Assembly: GCA_029962745.1 (NCBI GenBank)
Contig: CM057154.1
Coordinates: 19,534,857 to 19,598,856 of the forward strand
DNA length: 64,000 nucleotides
Reading direction: 5' to 3'
Source: Echinometra lucunter
Lineage: Eukaryota; Echinodermata; Echinoidea; Camarodonta; Echinometridae
Shown: piece by piece, positions 1 through 10,892 of the stretch
How the letters are laid out: each line of letters begins with the position of its first letter
How positions within the stretch are numbered: the stretch's first letter is position 1
Notes under the pieces: model-generated
Told to the model about the DNA's origin: nothing
The model's input: the letters and a program-made list of their open reading frames with translations, nothing else
The model's database searches: none
Translations under genes and position numbers: made by a program

Positions 1-941
1 GGAAGAGGAGAACTGTAAAAGGAGATCATATATCATTTCAAACTTATTACAGTTTTGGTGGACCCTAAAAGGACGAAAAATATTTCATATACAAGAGGAA
101 GAGGACTACAAAAGAAAACATATATCATTTCAAGCTTATTACAGTCTGAGTAAGCCCTAAAAAAATCTGTTAGATTTCTTGGTGTTTAGATGATAAATAG
201 CAAGGTACTAGCAATACTAAAATGCTCTAGAGTTTTCTTCTGCAAGTTGCATACTAAACAAATGAGAGGCAAAAGAGAGTTTACATAGTGAGAACAGAGA
301 CATAAACTTTAATACTGTTGATGTGTCCTACAAACTGATTATTGCTTTTGCTGTCTTTGACCATTATAATTCTATGTTCACTTCAGATTACCCGTAAGAT
401 CATTTCAGTGCATATTATGATCTTCTGTGTTAGTTATACTGACTGTATCCCTCAATGTTTTCAAATGCAAACTGTGAGCAAGTCACCCATCGGCTGCTAT
501 TCACAAGTGAAATAAACCATGAATGCATTTTTTTTTAAAACAAAAACAAAACAAAACAAAGTTCCTTGGATGGACCAAACGCCATGGGTCCTTCAGCCAA
601 CTCAAATAAACCATCATTTTTTTTTTCTTCAAAAGCCAAACTCTCAGCTAATTACAGTCTTATGACCGAGATGTTCCAGGGTCCAAATGAAGGCGATGCA
701 CCCATGCCCAATAGCAAGGCATTTAATCCTGATTATCACATCCCTTGGACAGTTGTGGCAGCATCAACCTGTCAAGCCTCTATAGGCTTTTAGTGATGCT
801 CCGTTTCATTCTTCTTATTTCGTGTTGGTTCGTGTATTTCACTTTATATAAATATATCAATATTGTATATATTTCAATCTTTTGTACTTTTTTTAAAAAA
901 CTAAAGGGTGAATAAAGATTGAACTGAATAGCTATACTCAC
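1..941 (-). other. KSR intron 3' of the CA4 exon (partial)
   Basis: No kinase-domain exon is visible here. The stretch is AT-rich. It includes a direct repeat of 'catatatcatttcaa' near 26 and 118 and A-rich runs near 531-560. A short plus-strand open frame (566-793) resembles no protein I know. Confidence 0.6.
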
Positions 942-1164
942 TTGTTATCTAGGAAGTCATCGCTGACATCTGGTGGGAACTTAAACTGTGGCACCGACAT
1001 CAACGGTGACGGCGAGGGCTGGCCAGGGCTGGGTGGGGGCAGGCCAGGGGTGGAGGTGAATGGGGCAGGACTTGATGGCGTTGATGAGGTGGTTGATGAG
1101 GGATTTGAACTCGAGTCGCCCGTCGATGATGCTACGTTGACAACTGTTGGTGTTTCTGTGCGAG
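942..1164 (-). CDS. ksr: KSR exon: Ser/Thr-rich CA4 region with FxFP ERK-docking motif
   Basis: This 223-bp exon is phase 1 in and phase 2 out, 73 whole codons, with acceptor TTGCCTTTCAG and donor GTGAGTATAG. It begins RTETPTVVNV. It contains DSSSNPSSTTSSTPSSPAPF, essentially the block that I recall from mammalian KSR1, and a Pro-rich PSPGQPSPSP stretch. It ends SVPQFKFPPDVSDDFLDN. FKFP is an FxFP (DEF) motif. In KSR this CA4 motif docks activated ERK, and the surrounding SP/TP sites are its feedback substrates. This is the last exon visible; the pseudokinase domain should follow in exons left of the window. The exon is much more GC-rich than the flanking introns. The longer open frame that continues to the right of 1164 is intronic. 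Confidence 0.94.
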
Positions 1165-1796
1165 CTGAAAGGCAAGACAGATAAAATTGGAGAAATTTAA
1201 TCACCACCACTGTGATTTTGGGCTTGAAAAGGAATCAACTCACATGGGAAGTATCCCTAATGACATCACCGATAAATGACAAAGCAGTTCAGTTTGATTA
1301 CTATACAAAAAGAATTGTGGTGAACTTTTCATATGGTCCAGATCTGCCAAAGTTTCATGCTGCCAAATAACTGAAAGCAAGCTCAAAGAAAAATGGTTCA
1401 TAAAAGACTCACTCAATGCATCATAAATATGTGCAATTCAAAATTGTTTGAAGCTAGTTTCACTCAAAATGTAGCTACAATCGCAATCTAAAGAATAACT
1501 TTAAGAATAAGCCAAAGTTCCATGCCTTGAAATAGATAGTATATCTTGAAATAGATAGTATTTCTCCGCACATGCAAGTACAATCCTGTAAGGAAGAAAT
1601 GAAAATATTCTTCTCGCACACATCCCCAGATTTATCAATCAAAGTATTACCATTGTTATCATTATGAGGTTAAAACGTGCTACATGATTTGAAATCCCGT
1701 ATTTAAGATAACTCCATATGCATGCACCTTGACAAGCCATAATGCAACAAATGCATAGAGTATTGGTTCCTGACATGCTGACATAGACATACATTG

Positions 1797-2188
1797 TATC
1801 ATAAATTTACTAGACGAAAAGCAGCACGTGTGAATATCATTACGCAAATGGCATTAGGCCCTGCCTCTTTCGGATCATTTGAAGGGGCCAATAAGCACCC
1901 GTTATCGCCATGATATCAATAACACTGTTGCATTATTCATATCTATTGCGCGCATCAGTTTTATTGTAACACTTAGATTTAATGCACATTTGTTGCGCAT
2001 TTATTGTGCATTTTATTGCGCATGCCGTAAGCTGATGTAAGTAATGTTTCATGATGCGTACAAACAAATGCTACTAGTTGGAAGCATCATACAAAACGAA
2101 TTATTCATTTTTGAACATGAATATTGATGGATGCTTAGGTCGGCCTTCTAATGGATCTGGACAAAATGGCGGAGCTTTAGGGGCCTGC
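1797..2188 (+). repeat. Dispersed repeat, copy 1
   Basis: Shares GCCTCTTTCGGATCATTTGA, AAGCACCCGTTATC and GGATCTGGACAAAATGG blocks with 25150-25525, in the same order and orientation. Class unknown. Confidence 0.65.
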
Positions 2189-2944
2189 ATGCTGACATTT
2201 ACATGTAGTTTTTAAGTTTTTAAGAGATTAATTAAGTTTTAAGAGATTAATTTTTACACCAGAATATATATACAAAGTTTGAAATATTTTCATAATATCT
2301 CACTGTTGAGAAAGCTAAACAAGACTTTGACGTAAACAGTTCTCTAGTGCATTTACATGTAGAAAGATAACAGATATTACCCTATAATACTCAAGAAGCA
2401 AAATAAAAGAAGAATATAGATTTTCGTGTACACAATGACTGATTCAATAATATACCCGCTCCCTCTTTATAAAAAATGCATGCTTTTTGTAATAACATTC
2501 ACCAAATATTCAATCTCTCTGCATACATTTACTCCACAAAAAGTGAATAAAATTTCAATGAAAAGTGACAGCTTTCCCACGCACCATTTTTTTCATACAC
2601 TGTACAATATAGGAGAAAGCATAAAGAGCATATCTGTATCTAAGAATAAAGCACTGGTAGTCTTTTTACAAACTGTTCATCTTTGTAAATACTGTCATAA
2701 TGCCAGAGCAACCAGACAACATTCAGACGGTATACATTTCTCTCAGACCTAATATATTCCTTTAAAATATAAAAAGACAAACCCTATGTTGAGATACAGC
2801 ATGAAGGTTACTGTAAGGGTTCATGCAATTTCAAATTAGATGTGGTTGTCATAGTACTAGACTCTATTTCAGAAAATCTATTTGGCAAGGGGGCTAATAT
2901 GCTACAAGAATGATCTAACACAATATGCTTCAGCAACAATTGTT

Positions 2945-3088
2945 CTGGGAAGCTTTTCATGAATAGTCTCGTCAGTGATTTTCACCGACAACTGTTATAA
3001 GCTACTGAAATCTTTGCATCTGATTGGCTGAGAGCAACTTCGTCAGTGAAAATCATTGACAAGACTCTTCATGAAATGCTTCCCTGGG
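2945..3088. mobile_element. Short hairpin element (GTCAGTGA/GGGAAGC type)
   Basis: A foldback of about 144 bp: CTGGGAAGCTTTTCATGAA ... TTCATGAAATGCTTCCCTGG, with TCGTCAGTGA inner arms and a core containing CTGATTGGCTGAGAGCAA. Assembly duplicate at 12552-12692. Confidence 0.65.
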
Positions 3089-3815
3089 CTTTATTTTGTC
3101 AAAAATACAAGGTTAGGATCAAGGTTGCCATGACATTCTAGGTTAGGCTTAGGATTAGGATTAGCCTTTAGTATTGTGTTTGGTCCAGGGTTAAAGTTCG
3201 ATGTTCGGTTAGAGTACAAAAATTGACATGACACTGAACAATTGTCACAGGAGCATGTGTTGTATAACCGCTGCAGGATCTAAACATGCACATACATAGG
3301 GAAATCAGAAGAATAAATAGATTTTTTAAATGCCTTTTGCTTTGAAAATCTAGCAGCAAAATGATTTTACACCTTGGAACATAGGGCTGAAAAAAAAAAA
3401 ATCCCGAAAATAACAGAAGTTGCTAAAAGTCATAAATGTGCACCTACTACCATATGCCACCATTCATTATATTTCAGTATGGTATATTGTCTGCTGGGAG
3501 CAAGAAGGACATTACTCCAGAATCTGGCCAGTTTTTATTTCTTAAGAACCATCTCTCCTCTTACACGATCTCCCCTACCTGCTGCTAGCCGAGGATGGTG
3601 ATGTTCATACACCTGATGGAAAACACTGCGGGTGTATGAACTGTGAACAATTTCATCTTCAGCTGGGCTGACAGCACATGAAGGGAGATTGTATAGTGAA
3701 TGGGGAGGGGGGAAAGTGCTTCTAAAATAAAAATTGTCTGGATTCTGGACAAGAAAGGCATTTGTTTTTGGTTAAATGTAAATGACATTAGTCATCGCAT
3801 CAGTGCAGAAACGCT

Positions 3816-4115
3816 CTTTATGCAATGCAAAAGGCGTTCTCTCATACATTTTGGGGGGGGAGAGATCATTTGCCCACTCATGTCCTAAATCATGGAACAG
3901 CCTTCCTGTGAAGACATCAAAAAGTGTTTAAACTTTGAATCCTTTACAAAATCATGTTCAAACATTTCTGTTCACTTCTTAATTATTCTACATGGGCCTT
4001 GAGCACTCAACAAAGTGGATTTGGCACTACATAAGTTGCATTTATTATCATTTTCATTATCATTATTATCAGTATTATCATCATTCATTATTATTATTAT
4101 TATCATCATGAATTG
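3816..4115 (+). mobile_element. L2-like non-LTR retrotransposon 3' end
   Basis: Coding remnant of a reverse-transcriptase C-terminus: in copy 2 it reads ERSFAHSCPKSWNSLPEDIK followed by KCLNFESFTKSC, the RSF...P..WNSLP..I....S...FK signature of L2/CR1-type ORFs. It is followed by a GCACTACATAAGTTG segment and an ATT/ATC microsatellite tail, as L2 3' ends have. Heavily truncated; frames are broken. Confidence 0.65.
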
Positions 4116-4119
4116 AAAA

Positions 4120-4335
4120 AAAGAAGCAAATTTGCCATAAAAATCTTCATCATTTCTTGAAAACTTATCCAGAAGGACGGTAAGAGTAACTCCAAAACAA
4201 CAAAGTGTCACAACTGCATTTTCTTTAGAAGAGCTTGAAAATGCGTCCTGCTATTAAGGGCTTTTCTGCACAAGTTACATTTAGGGGCGTTTTGGCATTG
4301 ATGCAAAGTTAACACCCTTCTGCCTCTCAACAGAT
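4120..4335 (+). repeat. Dispersed repeat also seen near the right edge
   Basis: TTTGCCATAAAA, GTAAGAGTAACTCCAAAA, TTTTCTGCACA and CATTTAGGGGCGTTT blocks recur in order at 63640-63850 with about one change in four. Duplicate at 13720-13935. Confidence 0.55.
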
Positions 4336-4630
4336 GATATAACAAGAGCTGAAGAACTCACACCTGTCTCTCAAGGCTTGTTCAGATGTGAAGCAGTTAA
4401 CCGCATTAAAAAAAATGTGGTGGATTTTCATACTACACGACCAGAAGGTAAGGGTGGGTGACACAACAAAGGTCTGTATGCCTGTTATTTATTTGAGAGT
4501 TGTACAGTACAAAGATGTTAAGTGCACCATGCTTCAAAAAACTCCAAGTGTTGCAGGTTTTGAAGTGGTTCACCACCTCAGATGTGAAGAAGCCTTTCTT
4601 GAGCACAATCATCCAATTATGCCTGGAATT

Positions 4631-4775
4631 CTGGGGAGCATTTCATGCAGTGTCTTGTCAGTGATTTTTTACTGACAAATTTGCTCTCAGCCATTCAGAC
4701 GCAAGGATTTCAGTAGCTTATAACAGTTGTCAGTAAAAAATCACTGACAAAACACTTGATGAAACACTCCCCTGG
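4631..4775. mobile_element. Short hairpin element (GGGGAGCATTTCAT type)
   Basis: About 145 bp. CTGGGGAGCATTTCATG pairs with CTTGATGAAACACTCCCCTGG; the inner arms are TTGTCAGTGATT...AATCACTGACAA. The core GCTCTCAGCCATTCAGA matches the hairpins at 37800 and 10745. Assembly duplicate at 14230-14372. Confidence 0.65.
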
Positions 4776-5294
4776 AAACAAGCTAAAGCTTTGCTGCTTA
4801 TCGTATACCATGCCTGTAACATAAGAATGGGTGAGTGACACCATTCCTTTTCTGCATTACTACTCATTGCAACTATCATGCAGAGGATAGCAGTACGAAT
4901 GGCACAGATCCCCTAACAATTCATCAAGGCCTGTTCAGATATGCAAAGGTAAACCGCTTTCAAATACACAAATGGCATATGGTTATGAGTGACTCAACTC
5001 ACTTTAAATGTGCATTACAAGATACAGAAATGTGACACACACTATACTTAAGAAAAACAAAATCCCAAGGTGTTTTTAAGCGTTTTACCACCGCATATGT
5101 GAACAAGCCTTTCGAGTGTGCATGCATGTTGCCGTGTATTTCTACCTTGTTTGTGACTCATTATGGGAGATGAGGTGCGATCTGTTGGACAACACAAAGA
5201 GGCATGGTGAGGCAAGCACATTAAGAACACGGTGTGGCTACGAACATTTAGCTTTAAGCATCATCTAAAGTGTACGTATGTATATACATGAACT

Positions 5295-5765
5295 TTAACC
5301 CATAGCAGTAGTGTTTCCTCTTAGTGACACTTTCGCAATATCTCTCTATTCAGAATGCTAGGAATTACACGTTATACAGGAACAGAGGAAGAGAAAAAAA
5401 AAAAATCAAATTTTTAAAGTCTATGTCCAATGTAGTATGTTGTATCGTTCTTGAATAAGAGTGATTTTATTGTTACTAATCATTAAAGTCTCTAAATTGG
5501 CAATGCAATGAAAAACAATATAATTTACTAATTTTGTTCACGAGCTGGCAAGTTTTCAGTTAAATTTTGCAATTTCATTTCATATTGGTTTATTTCATAA
5601 AAATTTTTGATTTTCAGTTAAATTTTGCAATTTTAATTTATATTGGTTTATTTAATGAACATTTTTATATTTTCAAACAGGGGGGGGGGGGGGGTGTTGT
5701 CAATTTGAGAAGGGAAAAGCTGATTAATTTTTCCCTCTGGAAACATTTTTACTGCTATGGGTTAA
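5295..5765. mobile_element. TTAACCC-type (piggyBac-like) MITE
   Basis: Starts TTAACCCATAGCAGTAG and ends CTGCTATGGGTTAA: inverted termini directly inside TTAA, the target and terminal CCC/GGG typical of piggyBac-like elements. No transposase frame. Carries CATTAAAGTCTCTAAATTGGC and a G15 run. Its assembly duplicate is at 14891-15366. Confidence 0.7.
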
Positions 5766-6453
5766 TAACTTCTATTAAAAAAAAAACAATTTGTGGCTAC
5801 AAACATATAGCTTTAAGCATCATTTAAAATATCCATGTACATTAGCGATTTTTATAACATCACTACACTTTTAAGCTAATCTACAATGTGATGTTAAAAA
5901 ATAATATGAAAAAATTGGAGGTTGGATTATCAAATATTTCTACAAATGCATCAAATTAGCCCCACAATTAGTGTCAACAGCAATCAATATAGCCAATGTG
6001 TGTAGCGGACGTACCCTTCCCAACAAATCAACTGATCTGCATTGCCTAAAATTAAGAGCACCACCAGTGTTAAGATTCAGAGAGCTCTATGTGACAGGAA
6101 GAATTCAGATGACTCCTAGGACACTTCGCAAGATTTCACATTATCATTTTATTATTGATATCTAACTCTAAATGTTATTCATGATATTACTTTTTCTACC
6201 TGCCAAAGAAATAGTTCTTTATTGTGTTTGTGCATGTGTGTGAGACAGCAGGGTAGGGGGTGATATAAATCTAATACCTGTCTACAAATTTTGCACAGCA
6301 GTTATATGAATACACACACATCAAAATAAGTACATGGGACTACTATAGAAGGTATACAGCCAGACTCTCCTCTACCACACATCAACTGGAAGTCAGCAAC
6401 TTTATCTACAGATAGCAAGCACAACTTAAGCCTGTATTAGGTAGTGCACTTAC

Positions 6454-6554
6454 CACGTTCTATCGTGCTTTTGAAGATTTCTTCATATTTTCTTGGCAGT
6501 CCACACGAAGGGACCTTCTCTGCGTGGAATTTACAGTTGCTATGACACACATAC
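6454..6554 (-). CDS. ksr: KSR exon: C1 zinc finger, second half
   Basis: This 101-bp exon is phase 2 in and phase 1 out, with acceptor TTTTTTCCTTCAG and donor GTAAGTGCAC. It encodes YVCHSNCKFHAEKVPSC, which supplies the last C1 ligands (C-x4-H-x2-C-x9-C counted from the previous exon), followed by GLPRKYEEIFKSTIER. The terminal spacing (x9) is longer than the x6 I recall for vertebrate KSR, so the last Cys may sit in a small insertion. The junction with the next exon reads STIER-A-RTETP, matching the vertebrate LRRTESVP that follows the C1 domain. It lies only 761 bp from the first-half exon, so the zinc finger is split by one short intron. Confidence 0.9.
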
Positions 6555-7315
6555 CTGAAGGAAAAAATAACAAAGGAAGTATAAGGATCACAGGCAATCA
6601 AGAAGGTTTTAAGTGCAAAAGAAACAAACAAAAAACTTTTCTCATTTGGTTCATTAAAATACGGTGAACATTGAAACAAAGTAGCAAGCAATGTCTGCCA
6701 TTCAAAATTGACAGATACTCTGCAGAAGCTACAGAGAATTTTTTTTAAAAAAAGGAAGTTTAATGGGTTTCATAACAGTTGCATAATAGTTACAAGTGCT
6801 CCATGGTTGATTTCTAATACTTATTCTTCCTATCACGTATAGCTCTCTGAATCCGAACTCAGGTGGTGCTCTAAGTTTTTGGCATGTCAATCAGCTGTTG
6901 GGAAGCAAACTTCCGATATGAGTTTGAGCATCATTGGCAATGTGTTGGTTTCCAGTACTTGCCCTCGTTTTTTAACTGTACCATCATAGGGCATGTTCAA
7001 ATTATTGCATTGCTTGTCTTTCTGCACGACTGTTTCTTTTAATAACTAACATAAAACCTTTGAAGATTTTTAAGAATACTTCATCACAAGAAACCCATAT
7101 AAAAACACAATTATTTGCTAGATTGGGGGAGAAAAGTGACATCTTTCTTCAATGAATGTATTTACCAAAACATTGTCAACAATGGCCAAGTATCTCAGCT
7201 ATGCATACTGAAAGTACCCTTTCCTACGGATCTGCATGCCCCAAATTTGAGCGATGGGATTTGGAGAGCTCAATGTGATAGGCAGAATTGTCGGATAATC
7301 TCTAGATATACTCAC
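6555..7315 (-). other. KSR intron splitting the C1 zinc finger (761 bp)
   Basis: Short intron with good GT-AG ends. I see no recognisable repeat or gene inside it. Its duplicate is 16162-16923 (762 bp). Confidence 0.75.
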
Positions 7316-7435
7316 TTGCAGTCTTTGCATTTGTACCGGTGCAGGGGGACAAGAATCTTCTCGTGGCAGTAGTCGCAGGTCTGCGGCTTCATCGATGTCT
7401 TCTTGCTGAACCTATGAGGGCGCAATGACCATCTG
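7316..7435 (-). CDS. ksr: KSR exon: C1 zinc finger, first half (one base apparently missing)
   Basis: This exon encodes the start of the C1 (CA3) domain: HRFSKKTSMKPQTCDYC then HEKILVPLHRYKCKDC. The ligand pattern is H-x12-C-x2-C-x12-C-x2-C, the first five zinc ligands of a C1 fold, and HRFS matches vertebrate KSR exactly. The donor GTGAGTATAT leaves phase 2 and joins the next exon to give CKDCKYVCHSNC. As written the exon is 120 bp. Phase continuity with the exon at 24627 needs 121. Copy 2 (16924-17047) has ATTTGCG where copy 1 has ATTGCG. With that T the 5' end reads (Q)PDGHLRPHRFS in frame. The copy 1 sequence therefore probably has a one-base deletion near 7424. The acceptor is taken as AG at 7436-7437. 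The KSR C1 domain binds membrane lipids and is not a diacylglycerol receptor. Confidence 0.88.
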
Positions 7436-7806
7436 CTTGCATCAATTTGTTGACGAACAAGGACATAGAGGGGGGTGGGGGGAGGGGAGTAAAGGTGTGG
7501 AGTGGGGTGATCAGAAAAGGGGGTGGGGGCTCAGAATATTGGAAGATAAAGTGAAGGAGAGGGGCAAAATGGCATTGGTTGGTGCAAGTTGGGAGTGGGT
7601 GCATCGGTCCGTGAACAGGGAGGCAAAGAGTGAGGATGTGGTGCATTGGACACAAAAATTGACAACATGGTGGAGGCATTGTACACAGAGACAAGATAGA
7701 TTTTTTTTTTGGTGAGGAATTTAAAAAAAAAAAAACATGAAGAAAGGAATTTTTTAAGGTGATGAATTTAGTGATAACATTGATAATGGTGTTTTGATGA
7801 GAAAGG

Positions 7807-7849
7807 TGATGATGATGATGATGAAGATGATGCTAACGATTACGATTAC

Positions 7850-7882
<33 letters not shown>

Positions 7883-7904
7883 CATGATCATGATCATGAT
7901 CATG
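7807..7904. repeat. GAT/ATC microsatellite
   Basis: (GAT)n runs with GATTAC interruptions, then (ATGATC)n. Copy 2 at 17421-17521 differs slightly in length. Confidence 0.9.
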
Positions 7905-8479
7905 TTGATTATGAAGATAATTATGAAGGTGATATCGACGATGATGATGACAATGATGACAGAATGACAAGAGTGATGAAAACAAAACAGAGTAGGACAT
8001 AGATAAGATGAATTTTAAAAGACAGATAAGATGAAGTTTAAAAGACAGACAAGATGGATGACCATTTTGAAAAATGCACAATTCAAGAGATTATTGGAAA
8101 GATCAATGAATTGGTTGCATGATGACACAGTAAAATATATCACAAACCCCAAAAATGTCATGACCACATCAGAAAGGAATTACCATTCATCATGAAAGGG
8201 TGGTGTATGAAAACGAGGAGTGTTCCAAACCAGTACGAAGGAAGATGGTATTAGGGTTTAAAAATGAAGGACAAGATTCAGGGTGGGGGCATGTTGCATG
8301 CATTGCCAAAACAATTCCATATCAAGCAAGTTGAATGGGTGAAAGTCACAGAAAAGGTTGAGATGAATATCCACATGGCAGTTAGTTGGTGTTAGTTTAG
8401 ATGATAATGATGATGCCATCAAACCAGAGACACAATGGGGGTAGGGATGGGGAGGAATACCATTGGGTGGGACAGTACC

Positions 8480-8545
8480 AAAGAGAGACAGAGAGAGAAG
8501 AGAGAGAGAAAGACAGAGAGAAAGAGAGAGAGAGAGAGAGAAAGG
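8480..8545. repeat. GA microsatellite
   Basis: Imperfect (GA)n with GACA units; duplicate at 18103-18165. Confidence 0.9.
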
Positions 8546-9469
8546 GGAAAAGAGGATGCATTTGTTAGCAGATGAGATGCAGGCAATAAATGTCTAGTCA
8601 TGATTATACAAAATAACTATAAAAAAAAATATAAAGAGTAAATGATTATTGACATAATGCACTAGATGTCTAAAAAATGACAACTAAAATTGATGAAAAC
8701 AGAGCAAACTTGAATGCTTTGCTTAAGCATAGTTTCTCTACTGTCTGAAAATCTAAACTAATATAAATTATAATACCAAATAAAAATGCCCCGAATCGGA
8801 TCCCCAAAATGTTAAGAGAAACACAACCATGATATCTGCAATAGCTGGAATTAATACATCCCAATACTTGTTAAAATTTACTATGATACAAGTACACTTA
8901 TTATTTTTTTCTCACAGAAATAATTCTTTTTGCTAAAGGAATGAAAGACCTTATCACATACTGTGTGTATTTCTGAAAATAGTATTTTCCTTTGTATCAG
9001 TTATTTGTTAAATATGCTCTACGCTCTCTAGATGTATTTGTTTCATGAAAAGCAGTGGAATAATGCTTGCCTAGCAAGTTATGAAATTGGACAAATTTGA
9101 TGATTTTTTCCTGCTAAGTTATGAAGAGCAATATTTGTTTCTAGTTTTCACAAATAAATACAATACTCTGTTTGTGTTATGAAAAAAACAAATTATATCA
9201 ACATATTATACATGTACAAACAATAAATCTATGTTAATAAAAAAAAAAGTTAAGGGACAATTTCATATAAAAGTACAAGCATTATTTAAAGACAATTGGT
9301 TAACATTTGTTAAGATTTTTAAAAATCTCCTTTTATTTACTTGAAAATGGGATAAACATTAGGGTTATAGAGTAAAAATACCAGTCTGGAAGTTTTCAGA
9401 GTATAATATCCACAGGAAGTATTTTTAAATATTGGAAATGTGAACCAATGTTTGAAAATATATGAGGGT

Positions 9470-9660
9470 CAGTTGCACAGACCAGACGTAAGGAGTGCAC
9501 ATGCGCGTCTGACTCAACGGACCCCACTGTCGTATCAAGCGGCGGAAAGCAGGTAACGGTATTTTTTAATTCGTGCAAACGGTCCTCTTAGTTTGTTGTC
9601 TCTCGAGACGAAAGCTAATAAAATCGCGGTTTGCGTCTAACTTACAGTTTTTCATTCCAA
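9470..9660. promoter_or_regulatory. CpG-rich intronic patch with an AP-1 consensus
   Basis: Local cluster of CG dinucleotides in an AT-rich intron, with TGACTCA (AP-1 consensus) at 9510-9516. The identical copy is 19095-19290. Could be an internal enhancer or alternative promoter; no transcript evidence. Confidence 0.3.
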
Positions 9661-10345
9661 ATTATGGTTGGTTTCAGGGTTTTTGAGTACAAATACAAGT
9701 ACTCATACACATGTTTCATCTAAGTTTGAGAATTATTTAAATCAGCTGCTCACAACGTTAGCCAATGCCTTTAATATTTAGAGAGCAATATTGGAGTTTA
9801 TTAGGAAATTCATTGCAAAGCATTCAGGGCATAAGTGAAAATACAAATTCCTCAGTACAAAAAAAAAAAATCAAATGGAGTGAAAACAAACTCACTTAGA
9901 GATATCATCAGCCATTTACAGATCTAAAGGCTTGTTAATATTCCACAGTAAACTGCTTTTGATAAAATATGTGATTTTTTTTTTTTTAAGCGTACTGTGC
10001 GTCACAAGAAACTAGAAATAGAGTCTCTGCAACAGGAGACTTAAAAACCTATCGCAGATTAATCTCCCAACCCTGCCCGTTTGAGCCCTTCTGAGGGTGC
10101 AGGGCATATTTCCAAAGTAAGTAATTAATGTTCCTCAAAATTACAAATTGATGGGGGGGGGGGGGGTTCACTTTACAAATGGCTGATAATATCTTTTAAG
10201 TTAATTCAAAAATAATTTTTAAAAACCCCACATGACATGAGTCCATTGTGAACCCTAAAATCAAATCCAGCATTCATGATAAATGCACTGTCATTTTCAT
10301 ACTGTCATGGTATGGTTTGAAAAAGCAGGAGGGAGACAAACTATT

Positions 10346-10561
10346 CCCCGAATTCATGGAAGAGGTTTATTTTAAGCATGGACTAAACCACAATTTAAAC
10401 CTCCGCTGTTGACTAAAATAAGCATAAAGAAGCGTATAGAAGCGCATAACTGTCCGCTCATTTAAGAAGAGGACATGTGTGTACTAAGCTTAAGGAGGTT
10501 TAAACCACAGTTTACATTCAAACCATGGTTCAAATTTAAACCGCTTTTGTGAATTCGGGCC
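10346..10561. mobile_element. TIR element (CCCGAATTCA ends)
   Basis: About 216 bp. CCCCGAATTCATGG...GAGGTTTAT pairs imperfectly with AAACCGCTTTTGTGAATTCGGG. Inner repeats GGTTTAAACC-like. No open frame. Duplicate at 19969-20184. Confidence 0.55.
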
Positions 10562-10744
10562 TATATGCCTCCTTAAATCGATCACACCAATAAACCAGTT
10601 CGCAATTACAATTTGTACATACATGTGCAGACAAAGGTTATTTGTACTGCGCGTAATTAACCTTCTTGCACTTTCAGAGTGTGCCCACCACGATGGGCAG
10701 ACCAGTATGAGTTTAGCTGTTAAACGCATGTATCCATCAAAACA

Positions 10745-10892
10745 GGGCCCCGTTTCATAAAACGTGTTATCAGTAACAACTGCCACATTTCTATGACAAA
10801 TTTGCTCTCAGCCAATCAGATGCAAGGATTTCAGTAGCTTATAACAGTTATTGCAACTTGTTATTCATAACAAGTTGTATGAAACGGGGTCC
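10745..10892. mobile_element. Short hairpin element (GGGCCCCGTTTCATAAAA type)
   Basis: Termini GGGCCCCGTTTCATAAAA and TATGAAACGGGGTCC, inner arms GTTATCAGTAACAA / TTGTTATTCATAACAAG, core GCTCTCAGCCAATCAGATGC. Duplicate at 20368-20515; independent copy at 22763-22911. Confidence 0.7.

Larger units (their letters stand above)
1165..6453 (-). other. KSR intron between C1 and CA4 exons
   Basis: A 5.3-kb intron with no coding signal on either strand. It holds a dispersed repeat (1797-2188), a hairpin element (2945-3088), an L2-like retrotransposon tail (3816-4115), a second hairpin (4631-4775) and a TTAACCC-type MITE (5295-5765). From 2844 onward it belongs to the duplicated contig end. Confidence 0.7.

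Noticed and set aside
566..793. 75-codon plus-strand frame near the left edge
   Set aside because: No homology or composition suggesting a gene; lies in the KSR intron on the opposite strand.
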